Source: Naumovozyma dairenensis CBS 421 (Eukaryota; Ascomycota; Saccharomycetes; Saccharomycetales; Saccharomycetaceae). From it: DNA of 64,000 nt. This document shows positions 51,936-60,479 of this stretch, one piece after another. The position numbers were made by a program, and so were the translations under genes. The notes under the pieces were generated by a model, which saw only the letters and a program-made list of their open reading frames with translations, made no database searches and was not told the origin of the DNA. Numbering within the stretch: the stretch's first letter is position 1; each line of letters opens with the position of its first letter. The stretch is taken from the NCBI RefSeq assembly GCF_000227115.2, contig NC_016485.2, positions 1,402,025 through 1,466,024 on the forward strand. The letters run 5' to 3'.

Positions 51936-53177
51936 TCATTTCAAGACTTTACCGTCAACAATTTCCTTAGATTCACCATTAACAATGACAGGTTTATCCC
52001 AAGCCCACATGTTATCGACGAATTCTTTATCTTCTTGCTTAGTTGGATCCAACTTAGTATAACTATAAGATTCCCAATCTGGAGCTACATCAAATGCCGG
52101 AATATGATCTTGACCTCTAACCATAATAGCACCAGTGATACCATTATTATTATTTTCACCATAAACGACTAAACAACCAAACATATACTTGTTAGATGCG
52201 GATAATCTATTAAAGAATCCACCAATCAAATTGTTAGACATGAAAGTCAAAGTCAATTCATCATTATACTTGTAATCAACTTTCCATAAGGAGTACTCTT
52301 CTGGATTGTAATGTTTCCAAAACCAAGGTAACGCAACTGGTCTTGTATCTTCGTTAGAATATTGTCTTTTCCATTCATCTAAGATGAAAGTAGACTTACC
52401 TAGAGCTTCCAATGGATGTTTTGGTTTTTTAGCTGGTTGAGCAGATTCCTCACCGGCAGTAGTCTCAGGTTTCTTTTCAACTTTTGTTTTATTTTGTTCT
52501 GCCTTTGGTTTCTTCTCCTTCTTTGGTGGAACATATTCCATTGGTTTATCTGTAAATTCGAAATCAATGAAGAATGGTGCCATGATTGGAGAGGAAATGA
52601 CAGTCTTGAACCATCTAACCAAAGCTGGAAACTTTGCTACAAATTGAGGGCCTACAAGTTTAGAGAATGCCAAACTCCAAAAGCTAGCAGCGTGAAGATC
52701 AGCTAATGAGATACTTTCTGTGGCCAAATAAGTGAAATTCTTCAATCTTTGTTCGTAAAATGAAGCATATTTATCCAAGTTAACGTATGCGTTATCCACT
52801 TCCTTTTTATTATAAGGAGTTGCACCAAGGAATGTTAAGAATATTTTGAAGATAGTTAAACTTACATCCATGTTACTGAATGATAACCATCTAATGATTT
52901 CAGTCTTTTCCATGACGGTGGAACCGATCAATTTAGATTTGATTTTCTCATCGTCGATGGAATTGGCCAAGTAGAAGAGGATAGCCATTGCCTCGTTTAG
53001 TTTCAAACCCTTGGGGCCCCATAAGGATGGGACTTTCTTTATTGGGAATTTTTCACCAAAAGTGGCATCTTCTTCTAAATTGGTGATGATTTTGTAATCT
53101 AGGTTGAAATATTTGATCAATGCTTTAGAAGATATACTCCTTGGGCTGCTGGATGCGTATAATGTACCTTGAGTCAT
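51936..53177 (-). CDS. TEF4: Translation elongation factor eEF1B gamma, Tef4 type, intronless
   Basis: The 413-residue protein has a thioredoxin-like/GST N-domain (1-80, MTQGTLYASSSPRS), a GST C-domain (about 90-205), a Lys/Glu-rich hinge with PKKEKKPKAE, and the highly conserved EF1G C-domain from KKPKHPLEALGKSTF to the end (VALPWFWKHYNPEEYSLWK, YGENNNNGITGAIMVRGQDH). It helps the eEF1B exchange factor dock on eEF1A. The N-terminal half is nearer Tef4 than Cam1 (SPRS, LADLHAASFW). In S. cerevisiae TEF4 (YKL081W) is on chromosome XI and has an intron hosting snR38; this gene has neither the intron nor that location. Confidence 0.9.
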   Translation of the reverse strand: MTQGTLYASSSPRSISSKALIKYFNLDYKIITNLEEDATFGEKFPIKKVPSLWGPKGLKLNEAMAILFYLANSIDDEKIKSKLIGSTVMEKTEIIRWLSFSNMDVSLTIFKIFLTFLGATPYNKKEVDNAYVNLDKYASFYEQRLKNFTYLATESISLADLHAASFWSLAFSKLVGPQFVAKFPALVRWFKTVISSPIMAPFFIDFEFTDKPMEYVPPKKEKKPKAEQNKTKVEKKPETTAGEESAQPAKKPKHPLEALGKSTFILDEWKRQYSNEDTRPVALPWFWKHYNPEEYSLWKVDYKYNDELTLTFMSNNLIGGFFNRLSASNKYMFGCLVVYGENNNNGITGAIMVRGQDHIPAFDVAPDWESYSYTKLDPTKQEDKEFVDNMWAWDKPVIVNGESKEIVDGKVLK

Positions 53178-54097
53178 TTTAGGCGGCTGTGTTGCTATAT
53201 TGGTAAGTGTGCGTGATTATGTAACAATAGTTTACCAAACACAAGATTTCCATCTAGGGAAAAAAGAAATACCAAGAAGAGACCAGATATTCCTGTATGT
53301 TATATAGTCCATGAATTATTGCGTCGACACCGGTTCGCCATTAACAGTATAATCTACTTTAATCAATTAAAATGAAGAATAGGGAGGGGGGAGTGTTGCA
53401 GAGCCAGGCAGCCCGGCGAGACACACTCAACTCGTGACGTTTCCAACGGGGTAGAGCAACAGCAACACCAGAAGCAGCCTGGTTAGTTGGCTGCCGGTTC
53501 CTGTTGCTGTTGCTGTTCCTGTTGTTGCTGCTATGTGTTGCAGCAATTTTGCTGGAAGGGATCGTGTTAGTTTTTAAATGTTTTTCACCCTAACTAGCGA
53601 AAGGCAGCCCTTACTTGCCACCCCAAGGATTTTTTATTGTTTCAAAAACTCGTTACAATAGCTGCTGTAGAAAATACCTGTCACATTTTAAAAACCATCT
53701 TCCTGGTATTTAGGTGACGTCGGAGAGTCAGTTAAATTATTTCCACAGAGGGTCTACTCCTCAGCAAAGATGTTCAGGAACCAATTACAATCATTATTCA
53801 AGGGTTCTAGATAGAACTTGACGATATTTTCTGAGTTGGTAGATACAAGATTGGCAAGGTAAAATATTCCTTTCGCTATTGTGGATAAACCAATTCATGA
53901 AACAGAGGGCAAGCATCTCCGATGCTTTGTAAATGGGAGTAATAGCTAAACTTGGGTTGAACATGTCCTTCAATAAGCCTGCTGATATATTAAAAGAGGT
54001 TAATATTTATATAGCCCCCACCTTGTTATTGTTGCTGGTTTTGAACCCTCACCCAATTCCAAGGGTAACTCTACCCAATAAACCCTAGGGTGAAAAG
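53178..54097. promoter_or_regulatory. TEF4-CHM7 intergenic region with hairpin and G+C-rich patch
   Basis: The long region upstream of TEF4 and CHM7 has a G+C-rich patch at about 53390-53560. This includes a strong inverted repeat (53457-53512, listed separately) and CTG/GTT-type trinucleotide runs. A sequence close to the Tbf1 consensus (CACCCTAA) lies at 53587-53594. No Rap1 consensus was seen. A short ORF starting MFRNQLQSLFKGS at 53770 stops after 14 codons and may be a relic. Confidence 0.5.
53457..53512. repeat. Inverted repeat able to form a 56-nt hairpin
   Basis: The arms CAACAGCAACA (53457-53467) and TGTTGCTGTTG (53502-53512) are perfectly complementary. Inside them GCAGCC (53474-53479) pairs with GGCTGC (53489-53494), around a 9-base loop. 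The total is 17 base pairs with one internal loop. Confidence 0.7.
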
Positions 54098-54238
54098 ATG
54101 TGCCCTTTATGTATATTTAGGAAACCCTGCTACTTCTTTCAACGGAGTTGTTCCGTATTGTTAAGAAGATACGTAGGGTACGCCACCACTGGCAGAATAC
54201 ATCCCAAGAACAAGATCAAGACCAAATGGGTAGCGTAA
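54098..54238 (+). CDS. Short hypothetical ORF, 46 codons, basic C-terminus
   Basis: This ORF begins MCPLCIFRK and ends with a strongly basic tail (TGRIHPKNKIKTKWVA) preceded by SVLLRRYVGYAT, which looks like a mitochondrial presequence followed by a small ribosomal-type protein end. I do not recognise the family. It lies about 90 bp upstream of CHM7 on the same strand. It may be the remaining 3' part of a decayed gene, together with the short ORF at 53770, or chance. Confidence 0.25.
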   Translation: MCPLCIFRKPCYFFQRSCSVLLRRYVGYATTGRIHPKNKIKTKWVA

Positions 54239-54329
54239 CAATCGACCTTTATCCATCGTGAACGTTATTAACAACTAGAGAAGTTAGAGTAGGCGGTCGA
54301 CTTAAGCAAAGAAGCAATAAAAATCGCGT

Positions 54330-55721
54330 ATGCATGAGCTTCCTGAATCAAGACTAGGATCCTTATACAAGGATTTCAGACCATTAAAAGACCTAAATCC
54401 AGACGGATATGAAGCGAACATCACGACATGGAGACAATACTTAGCTGAACTATATTCGGGCTTTATTTGTTTTCAGTGTGGTACTATGTTGCTGCGCCAC
54501 TTGACGAGAAAGGATGCATTTGGTGTCCCGAAAAGTATCGACGTAGTCATTGATTCTATGGTACACGAGGAAATTTTGTTCCCCTTGGATCTGTTTTATG
54601 AAGGTAAGATGACTATGACCGATACTACCCCGACTGTTTTGAAATGGTTTGGTTTTAATTGGAAGCCAACAAAAGGTTTTAAAAGTAGGCAAAAAAATTC
54701 CAAAGGAAATGATAACGATTATTTGAAAGATGTTACTCTGATCATTAAACCAGAATTAGAATCCGCCTTCCATAAGATTTATGACAATATTAAAGTGGCA
54801 ATATTAGACGATGCCACTAGTATAACTGATCTAGTTTATACATCCCATGAATTCTTTGAAAAAATTAAAATAAATGATATTATTATACATGATGATGAGC
54901 ATGCTGATGAAATTCGTAAAATTATCTTATTTTATCTCAGCAGATATAAACATATTATTAACCATGATGAAATAAATGATATCATAAAAATCATTGCTCC
55001 AGCAGCATCTCATATTTTGAAATCATTCACTATAGAAATAACAGAAAATGATAGACAAATCTTAAACGTGAAAAGTGGTATATATAATCTTGAAAGACAA
55101 ATCAAGAAATTAGAAAATGATCTCGAAGTTTATTCCCTTAAGACGGCCAAAGAAAATTGGGATGCTTTCAGAAAATTACCAATAGCGTCTCAAAGAGAAC
55201 ATATTAAAGCTAAAAAATTGTCTGAAAGATATTTAGATCAATTATTAAAATATCGTAATAATCTTTTGACTATTAAAAATCAGTTGGATTTATCATCCAC
55301 TAACGCTATACTATTTGATACTTTGAGTAATTCACATGAATTGTTGAAATCAATGAATAATTATATGGGGTCTGCTGAAAAGATTGATGAATTATTACAA
55401 AATATTGAAGAGCAAACTGAACAAACAGATGAAATTAATAAATTGTTAACCAACGAAGAGACATTGACTCCGGGATTAGCTGATGAAATCGAAAAGGAAT
55501 TACAAACAATGGAGGAACAACTTTCTCAAGAACGTGGGGAAGAGGCTACGAAAGAACACGTGAATGAAGAAATCAAAGAGAACGCAGAAACAGAGTTACT
55601 TCTGGACAAGTTAAAGGATCTACAAATTGATGACAAAAATCAATTGAATGAAGGAGAGGAGAAAGTCCACCAAGATGAAAGAAACCTCGAACAAGAGTCG
55701 AAGGAATTAGTTCCAAACTAA
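54330..55721 (+). CDS. CHM7: ESCRT-III-like nuclear envelope surveillance protein Chm7
   Basis: The 463-residue protein resembles Chm7/CHMP7. An N-terminal winged-helix-type region (about 1-230, LYKDFRPLKDLNPDGYEANITTW-type start, here cited loosely) is followed by a helical ESCRT-III core (about 240-370, with KSGIYNLERQIKKLENDLE and SSTNAILFDTLSNS). The C-terminus is acidic, with MIM-like helices (GLADEIEKELQTMEEQL). Chm7 is recruited by Heh1 at defective nuclear pores to seal the envelope. The length is close to the 450 residues of S. cerevisiae, and the position matches YJL049W. The first ATG is used. Confidence 0.9.
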   Translation: MHELPESRLGSLYKDFRPLKDLNPDGYEANITTWRQYLAELYSGFICFQCGTMLLRHLTRKDAFGVPKSIDVVIDSMVHEEILFPLDLFYEGKMTMTDTTPTVLKWFGFNWKPTKGFKSRQKNSKGNDNDYLKDVTLIIKPELESAFHKIYDNIKVAILDDATSITDLVYTSHEFFEKIKINDIIIHDDEHADEIRKIILFYLSRYKHIINHDEINDIIKIIAPAASHILKSFTIEITENDRQILNVKSGIYNLERQIKKLENDLEVYSLKTAKENWDAFRKLPIASQREHIKAKKLSERYLDQLLKYRNNLLTIKNQLDLSSTNAILFDTLSNSHELLKSMNNYMGSAEKIDELLQNIEEQTEQTDEINKLLTNEETLTPGLADEIEKELQTMEEQLSQERGEEATKEHVNEEIKENAETELLLDKLKDLQIDDKNQLNEGEEKVHQDERNLEQESKELVPN

Positions 55722-56026
55722 TCAATATTTAATTGATATCATATACTCAGGCGCTCTGTCTTGTACGTTATATATTTTTTACATTCTTTTTACTATTAAT
55801 CACCGAAATCTCATCCTTCATCGAATGACAAACTCAAGATTTTCGATATTACCAAAGGTTATGTCTTTTTGATTTATACTCTATTTTATTCTTTGAAGGC
55901 TTGAACTTAGCCTCCGTTTCAGCGCTAAGTAAAAACCAGCTGCTTCAATAGAGCCATTTTTAATAGTATAAATCCTAGTTACGTACTCCAAGAAAAAAAT
56001 GAGAAAAAGGCAAAGAAATTTATAAT
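55722..56026. other. CHM7 3' flank
   Basis: About 300 bp between CHM7 and the snoRNA. UBX6 (YJL048C), which lies near here in S. cerevisiae, is not present in any frame. Confidence 0.5.
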
Positions 56027-56128
56027 AATATCAGATAGGAGCGAAAGACTAAATTCGATGTTTTGATTTCTTCACTTTAAAATCTTTAATCAGTTGAACT
56101 ATGCACTGATTGATATCATCATATAAAA
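56027..56128 (-). ncRNA. SNR60: Box C/D snoRNA snR60 (25S rRNA 2'-O-methylation guide)
   Basis: On the minus strand box C (ATGATGA) is at 56122-56116, box D' (CTGA) at 56093-56090 and box D (CTGA) at 56034-56031. The guide before box D, read on the plus strand at 56035-56052, is ATAGGAGCGAAAGACTAA. It matches 25S rRNA ATAGGGGCGAAAGACTAA with one change that gives a G-U pair. The guide before D' (plus strand 56094-56104, TTGAACTATGC) matches the 25S GTGAACTATGC. Counting five bases from D and D' selects a G and an A, which fit the known snR60 targets G908 and A817. Its place next to RTT101 matches S. cerevisiae as I remember it. Exact ends are estimated. Confidence 0.92.
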
Positions 56129-56661
56129 TTATAGCTATTATAAATTCTTGTTTTTCTCTTTCTGTTACTAACCTTGGCAGGAAAAAATTTAAGAAAGATC
56201 AATCACAAATTTTCACATAAGGCACCTGCCACACGTTAATTTTATCATGACCTCTCGAAATTCTTCTTCTATCAAAGCTCTACTAACCTTTTCTGATCTA
56301 CTTAAACAAGCTAGAAAAGAAGAGAACCTTATCTTATCTTCCATGGCAACAGACATATTCTTTTTCAATCTGCAGTTGTCTTTTTATACCTTACTGAAAA
56401 AATTCTGCGTCCATTTCGTTTCGCTTCCCTTCTACTTTACAAAGAATTGAAATTCGAAAAGAACAGAATTTTTCCCGTTTAGGGCTTTGTAGTGATCCGG
56501 GTAATCTCAGAATAATATCACGGTAGTAAATAGCCGCCGAGAAAAAACTGGATCAAGGTTAGCATTGATTTCGATGATACCAAAAGCTAAACTACGTTGT
56601 AAAACTATAGGAATATATAAAGTATATATATTCCGCATATAATTGATACCTTCTTATGATA
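56129..56661. promoter_or_regulatory. snR60 promoter and RTT101 3' flank
   Basis: About 530 bp between the snoRNA 5' end and the RTT101 stop. Tbf1- and Reb1-type sites lie at 56479-56504. A 67-codon plus-strand ORF at 56247-56450 shows no family resemblance and probably is not a gene. Mature snR60 is likely trimmed from a longer precursor starting here. Confidence 0.5.
56479..56504 (-). promoter_or_regulatory. Tbf1-type and Reb1-type sites upstream of snR60
   Basis: TTAGGGCT at 56479-56486 is the complement of the Tbf1 consensus ARCCCTAA, and CGGGTAA at 56498-56504 is a Reb1 site. Tbf1 is a known activator of snoRNA genes in S. cerevisiae. Both sites lie about 360 bp upstream of the mature snoRNA 5' end. 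The Reb1 site could instead act as a roadblock terminator for RTT101, which reads in the same direction towards snR60. Confidence 0.6.
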
Positions 56662-59064
56662 TTAATAGATATATGCATCTCCTGTTAAAGTAATGTGTTT
56701 CTCCTGAACGGTGATCTTTAATGCATCCTTAAATTCACCTATACTAAATCCTTTCATTTGAGACTCAACTATTTTGAACAATTTATCGTAGTTCATCCCT
56801 TCTCTATCTCGTTTAAGAGATCTCACTATACACGCTTTCAGCAATTCTTGTTTCCAATGTGCCGTCGAACCTTCATTATGCCTTAATAAATCTGACGATG
56901 ATCTACTACTTAATGATGACCCACTTGATGAGATTCTTGGTATTGGAATGCGTAATTTCCCATCTTTAATTTTCTTTATATCATATTGAAAGTTCTCATT
57001 ATATTTATATACATCTTTAATCTTTAATAATAAGTTCATATCAATGAACGATTTCAATATTAGACGTAACGTTTCTTCCTTCATTTGTAAATTATGTTGA
57101 ATCTCCCCGAAAGATAGCTCATCAATATCATTAAATTGTAGGATAACACAAGTTTGGAAAAGTGTTAAATCGAAGAGAAGAGATTCACCATTTGGTAAAT
57201 TGAAAGGAGACGATAGTTCACAATGGTGTAATGGGTATACTGGAATTATTGATTTCATTTCAGAGTTCTTAATATTTTCCTTGTATCTTTCTATAAAGTT
57301 GGTCCATTCCTTTTCGAAAACTTCTGGTAACGTAATGGTTTCAGATATATTATCTTGAAATTCAACTGGGATATTTTCCCTACCAAAGACAAACGCTTCT
57401 ATATGTATAGAGTTTGATTCTTCTTTCCTATTCATCTGTAATTGATCCTGCATGTAGGCAGAAGAACAATGATACGTATCCAAAGCATCTTTGTAAAGTG
57501 CAGTTATCTTACTCACTTCATCGCAATGATGGAAAGTTGTCTCAAAATGTTGAACTAAATAACGTTCAAAGGAATCTCCTTTACCTATGTTGGACATATT
57601 ACTATAACCTTTCATGATTATTCTTCTAAAACATGATCTCTTGAATAATTTGAAAAATGTATCATCAAGCTTCAAAAAGGAAGACAACGCTAACACCAAG
57701 TTTTTACACTCATTTATATCTTCATTGTCGTGTTTGTTGCTGTTATTTAATCCAAAATCGGCCCTACGGATAGTTAATTCACAATATCTCAAAAAGGCTT
57801 CAGCAACTTTCAAAGGCCCACCTAGTAGATCTCGGAGTTCAATAAGAATATTTTCATCCATAAACTTTGGCGTATAAGAGAAAAGAGTAAACAAATCATA
57901 TAGTGTTCTAAATAGTGTATGCAAATTATGAGTTTTCCCATACGCAATCTTTAAATCACTTCTTATTTGTCTTTGCACAATCTTAGTATATTCCTCCATC
58001 GACGAATATTTTATATATGCTAGTTCGATAAATTTTCGAATTGTTTCCCATTGCAAAAGCTCCATAGAATCTGTAGAATGGGGATATATTATCGTAATTG
58101 ATTTTTTAAAGGAACACATCAAATTCAAAATATTCTTCTCGGCCATTATCGTGGTTTTGAAATATTCCCCATAAAGGTTATCGTCCGTATCAAGGTCAAG
58201 CAATACTGAAATAGTAGTGTATTTCTGTATAGCTTTAGTTATGGTTCCATGTGGATTGGTTTTAAAATCATTTAGACACCAGTGCTGTTCCATATATTTA
58301 TTTGTAACATTTTGACAATAAGTAATGAACGGCATATTTTCAACTACTGTATCAGCAACTTTTAGAGATGCAAATGAATAAATTCGTCCTTCTTTAATGA
58401 CGGTAGAATAAGAAATGTTATTATCTAAAAAAACTTGTAGACAATACGTTATGAAAGGTCCTAATTTTTCACCAAGTCTATCCGCCAGTAGGTGACCTAA
58501 TTCTCCAAAAATGTATGTGAAATAACTTCCTTGTTTCCTGTACTCTGGTACCAATTGCAAATAATTAGATGGTACGTAATTTATTATAGGGTATAATATT
58601 TTTAACCATGAAGAAAAAGTTTTGTACAACTTTTCCCATATGTTCAGTAGTTGCGAACCATTCTCTGAATTAAGATATTCATTTATTTGGTTCACATAGG
58701 TCTCTACAAAAGTTTCAATCAATATATGTGTTTTCGCATTACAATAATACCAAAAGGATTTTATTATTTTGGCTTCATTCACACGATATTTCAAAGTTTT
58801 ACCTGTTTTACTTGATGTATCTGTTCTATATGCCTTCCTCGTTGTCAGAAGTCTGCAAATTTCAGTCAAATATGAATATGACGGAAGAAAGGAATCCTCT
58901 CCTGGCTCAGATGAGCTCTGAGAGGATAAAGTTGACTCCTTTGATATTTCATTCTTAGCTTTTTCGAAGCAAATATCTAAAGTCGATAGGGCATCAGATA
59001 ACTCTGCGTTATTAGCAACTTCTTCACCCAATGTTGTTGGGCGTTTTCCTGTTTTAAACATCAA
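56662..59064 (-). CDS. RTT101: Cullin Rtt101 (Cul8-type E3 ligase scaffold)
   Basis: The 800-residue protein is a divergent cullin. It has N-terminal cullin repeats (about 100-450), a cullin-homology region (NIPVEFQDNISETITLPEVFE, FNLPNGESLLFDLTLFQTCVILQFN) and a C-terminal winged helix with the Rub1/Nedd8 acceptor segment LLKACIVRSLKRDREGMNYD and QEKHITLTGDAYIY at the end. Rtt101 with Mms1/Mms22 and Hrt1 ubiquitylates histone H3 and supports replication-fork progress through damage. The length is near the 842 residues of S. cerevisiae. Position YJL047C. Confidence 0.92.
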   Translation of the reverse strand: MMFKTGKRPTTLGEEVANNAELSDALSTLDICFEKAKNEISKESTLSSQSSSEPGEDSFLPSYSYLTEICRLLTTRKAYRTDTSSKTGKTLKYRVNEAKIIKSFWYYCNAKTHILIETFVETYVNQINEYLNSENGSQLLNIWEKLYKTFSSWLKILYPIINYVPSNYLQLVPEYRKQGSYFTYIFGELGHLLADRLGEKLGPFITYCLQVFLDNNISYSTVIKEGRIYSFASLKVADTVVENMPFITYCQNVTNKYMEQHWCLNDFKTNPHGTITKAIQKYTTISVLLDLDTDDNLYGEYFKTTIMAEKNILNLMCSFKKSITIIYPHSTDSMELLQWETIRKFIELAYIKYSSMEEYTKIVQRQIRSDLKIAYGKTHNLHTLFRTLYDLFTLFSYTPKFMDENILIELRDLLGGPLKVAEAFLRYCELTIRRADFGLNNSNKHDNEDINECKNLVLALSSFLKLDDTFFKLFKRSCFRRIIMKGYSNMSNIGKGDSFERYLVQHFETTFHHCDEVSKITALYKDALDTYHCSSAYMQDQLQMNRKEESNSIHIEAFVFGRENIPVEFQDNISETITLPEVFEKEWTNFIERYKENIKNSEMKSIIPVYPLHHCELSSPFNLPNGESLLFDLTLFQTCVILQFNDIDELSFGEIQHNLQMKEETLRLILKSFIDMNLLLKIKDVYKYNENFQYDIKKIKDGKLRIPIPRISSSGSSLSSRSSSDLLRHNEGSTAHWKQELLKACIVRSLKRDREGMNYDKLFKIVESQMKGFSIGEFKDALKITVQEKHITLTGDAYIY

Positions 59065-59304
59065 ACGAGAGGTAGGGTGGATATATATAAATTGGGATAG
59101 TTATGTTCTGTTCTGCTTTTCCCTGTGGTTGTGCTTTCCAATGGCACACATTCTTTAATCCAATGTACTTGATACTTAGCGATGCCTTTAACAATAATGT
59201 ATTTTATATATTATACAGTTTCTTAAACTTTTCAATATGAACAAGCGTCACCTGAACTTGATTAGACAGTGATAAATATATATACCAGATGTACTACAGA
59301 CGCG

Positions 59305-60141
59305 TTATGAACCGTTTACATAATATAACATATCATCACATCTACGACTTTTGAATTTTCTACTTGCACGATCACTACTTCTATATTTGAATCTATCACC
59401 GAGAATCGAATATTGTAGAGCATCCTCATCATTCAACGGTAGTTCAAACGTAAACACAGTTCCCTTCTTGGGAATACATTTAATTCGATCCACCAGTTTC
59501 CCTTTAGTAATCATAATGAAGTTTTTTTGACTATCCCAAATGACAATTCCTTCAATACCAATCATGTTTTTATTTTTACTCTTGGTGACTTTTAAAATTG
59601 CACCATTATAATCTGCCATGGATAACTTAGTCAACGCCATAGTACCGTTAATTGACAACTTGGAAGAGTCTGTCAATTTATCAGGTATATTAAGAAGTTC
59701 TTTCATGTAACCAACCCAGAGAGTTTCATGCATGGGCAAGAATTGATTATATTTCGGTAGTTCATCAAACAAATCTTTATGTTCACTTTCCAGTAGTTTA
59801 TCTAATTCCTCCCTGGAGGTAATCTTCTTCTCTTGAGCTAATCTTATTGCTTTACGACAATTTGTATGAGCATTGTTAATATATTCTTTGAATGCCATCC
59901 TGGAATTCTTATTAATTGTACGATAATTCGGATGTCTTATAGAGGAGGAATTTTGGGAGGAAAGTTTCTCTACTGTAAATTGCTTTTTACTTCTTGTTCT
60001 TTTGAGTCGACTTGATAATCCTCCATCTGTAGGTAATAAAAGTAGTGTACTTTGTAATCGATTTTCAGATATTGGTTTATTTGGATCATCGAAATTCTTC
60101 GTGAAAAGACAATCAGTTATGAATGTTTGCGCTTTATCCAT
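59305..60141 (-). CDS. POP4: RNase P / RNase MRP subunit Pop4 (Rpp29)
   Basis: The 278-residue product starts MDKAQTFITDCLFTKNFDDP and includes LLLLPTDGGLSSRLKR, LSMADYNGAILKVTKSKNK, GIEGIVIWDSQKNFIMI and SILGDRFKYRSSDRASRKF, all aligning with S. cerevisiae Pop4 (279 residues). The C-terminal half is the Rof/RNase P Sm-like barrel. Pop4 is an essential protein of nuclear RNase P (tRNA 5' maturation) and RNase MRP (pre-rRNA cleavage). POP4 is YBR257W in S. cerevisiae, in the sister region of this block, so its place here between RTT101 and AIM22 reflects a different outcome of duplicate loss. Confidence 0.96.
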   Translation of the reverse strand: MDKAQTFITDCLFTKNFDDPNKPISENRLQSTLLLLPTDGGLSSRLKRTRSKKQFTVEKLSSQNSSSIRHPNYRTINKNSRMAFKEYINNAHTNCRKAIRLAQEKKITSREELDKLLESEHKDLFDELPKYNQFLPMHETLWVGYMKELLNIPDKLTDSSKLSINGTMALTKLSMADYNGAILKVTKSKNKNMIGIEGIVIWDSQKNFIMITKGKLVDRIKCIPKKGTVFTFELPLNDEDALQYSILGDRFKYRSSDRASRKFKSRRCDDMLYYVNGS

Positions 60142-60479
60142 CTCTTGCTCGTTGCTCTGTTACCAATAAACAATATCTACGGTTTTTGTTGCGTGGTATA
60201 ATAAAGTATTTCGGTTACCTTTCTGGTCAACCTTCCTGTCTAGTTTTCTTGTTCCTGCTTGTTCTTGATTCCTCTATATGTTTTATTTTTCATCTGTCGC
60301 TTTATGGAAGAAATGTTTCTTCTTAAATAACCAGTGAATTTATTGTAAAGGTAAATGGCTAAGGAGGAACAAGGACTGTGTTCGTGACCAGAGTTGTATC
60401 TCCAAATGATAACATAATTGAGCCACGCCATTCTGTTATTTTTACAATATAGCCACTAATACTCGAAAAGAATGGTGAA
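60142..60479. other. POP4-AIM22 divergent intergenic region
   Basis: About 340 bp between two divergent starts. No PAC box or other consensus was found, and the short ORFs here have no family resemblance. Confidence 0.5.

Noticed and set aside
56247..56450. 67-codon ORF between snR60 and RTT101
   Set aside because: Composition is Phe/Leu/Ser-rich without conserved features, and it overlaps the probable snR60 precursor or promoter region.
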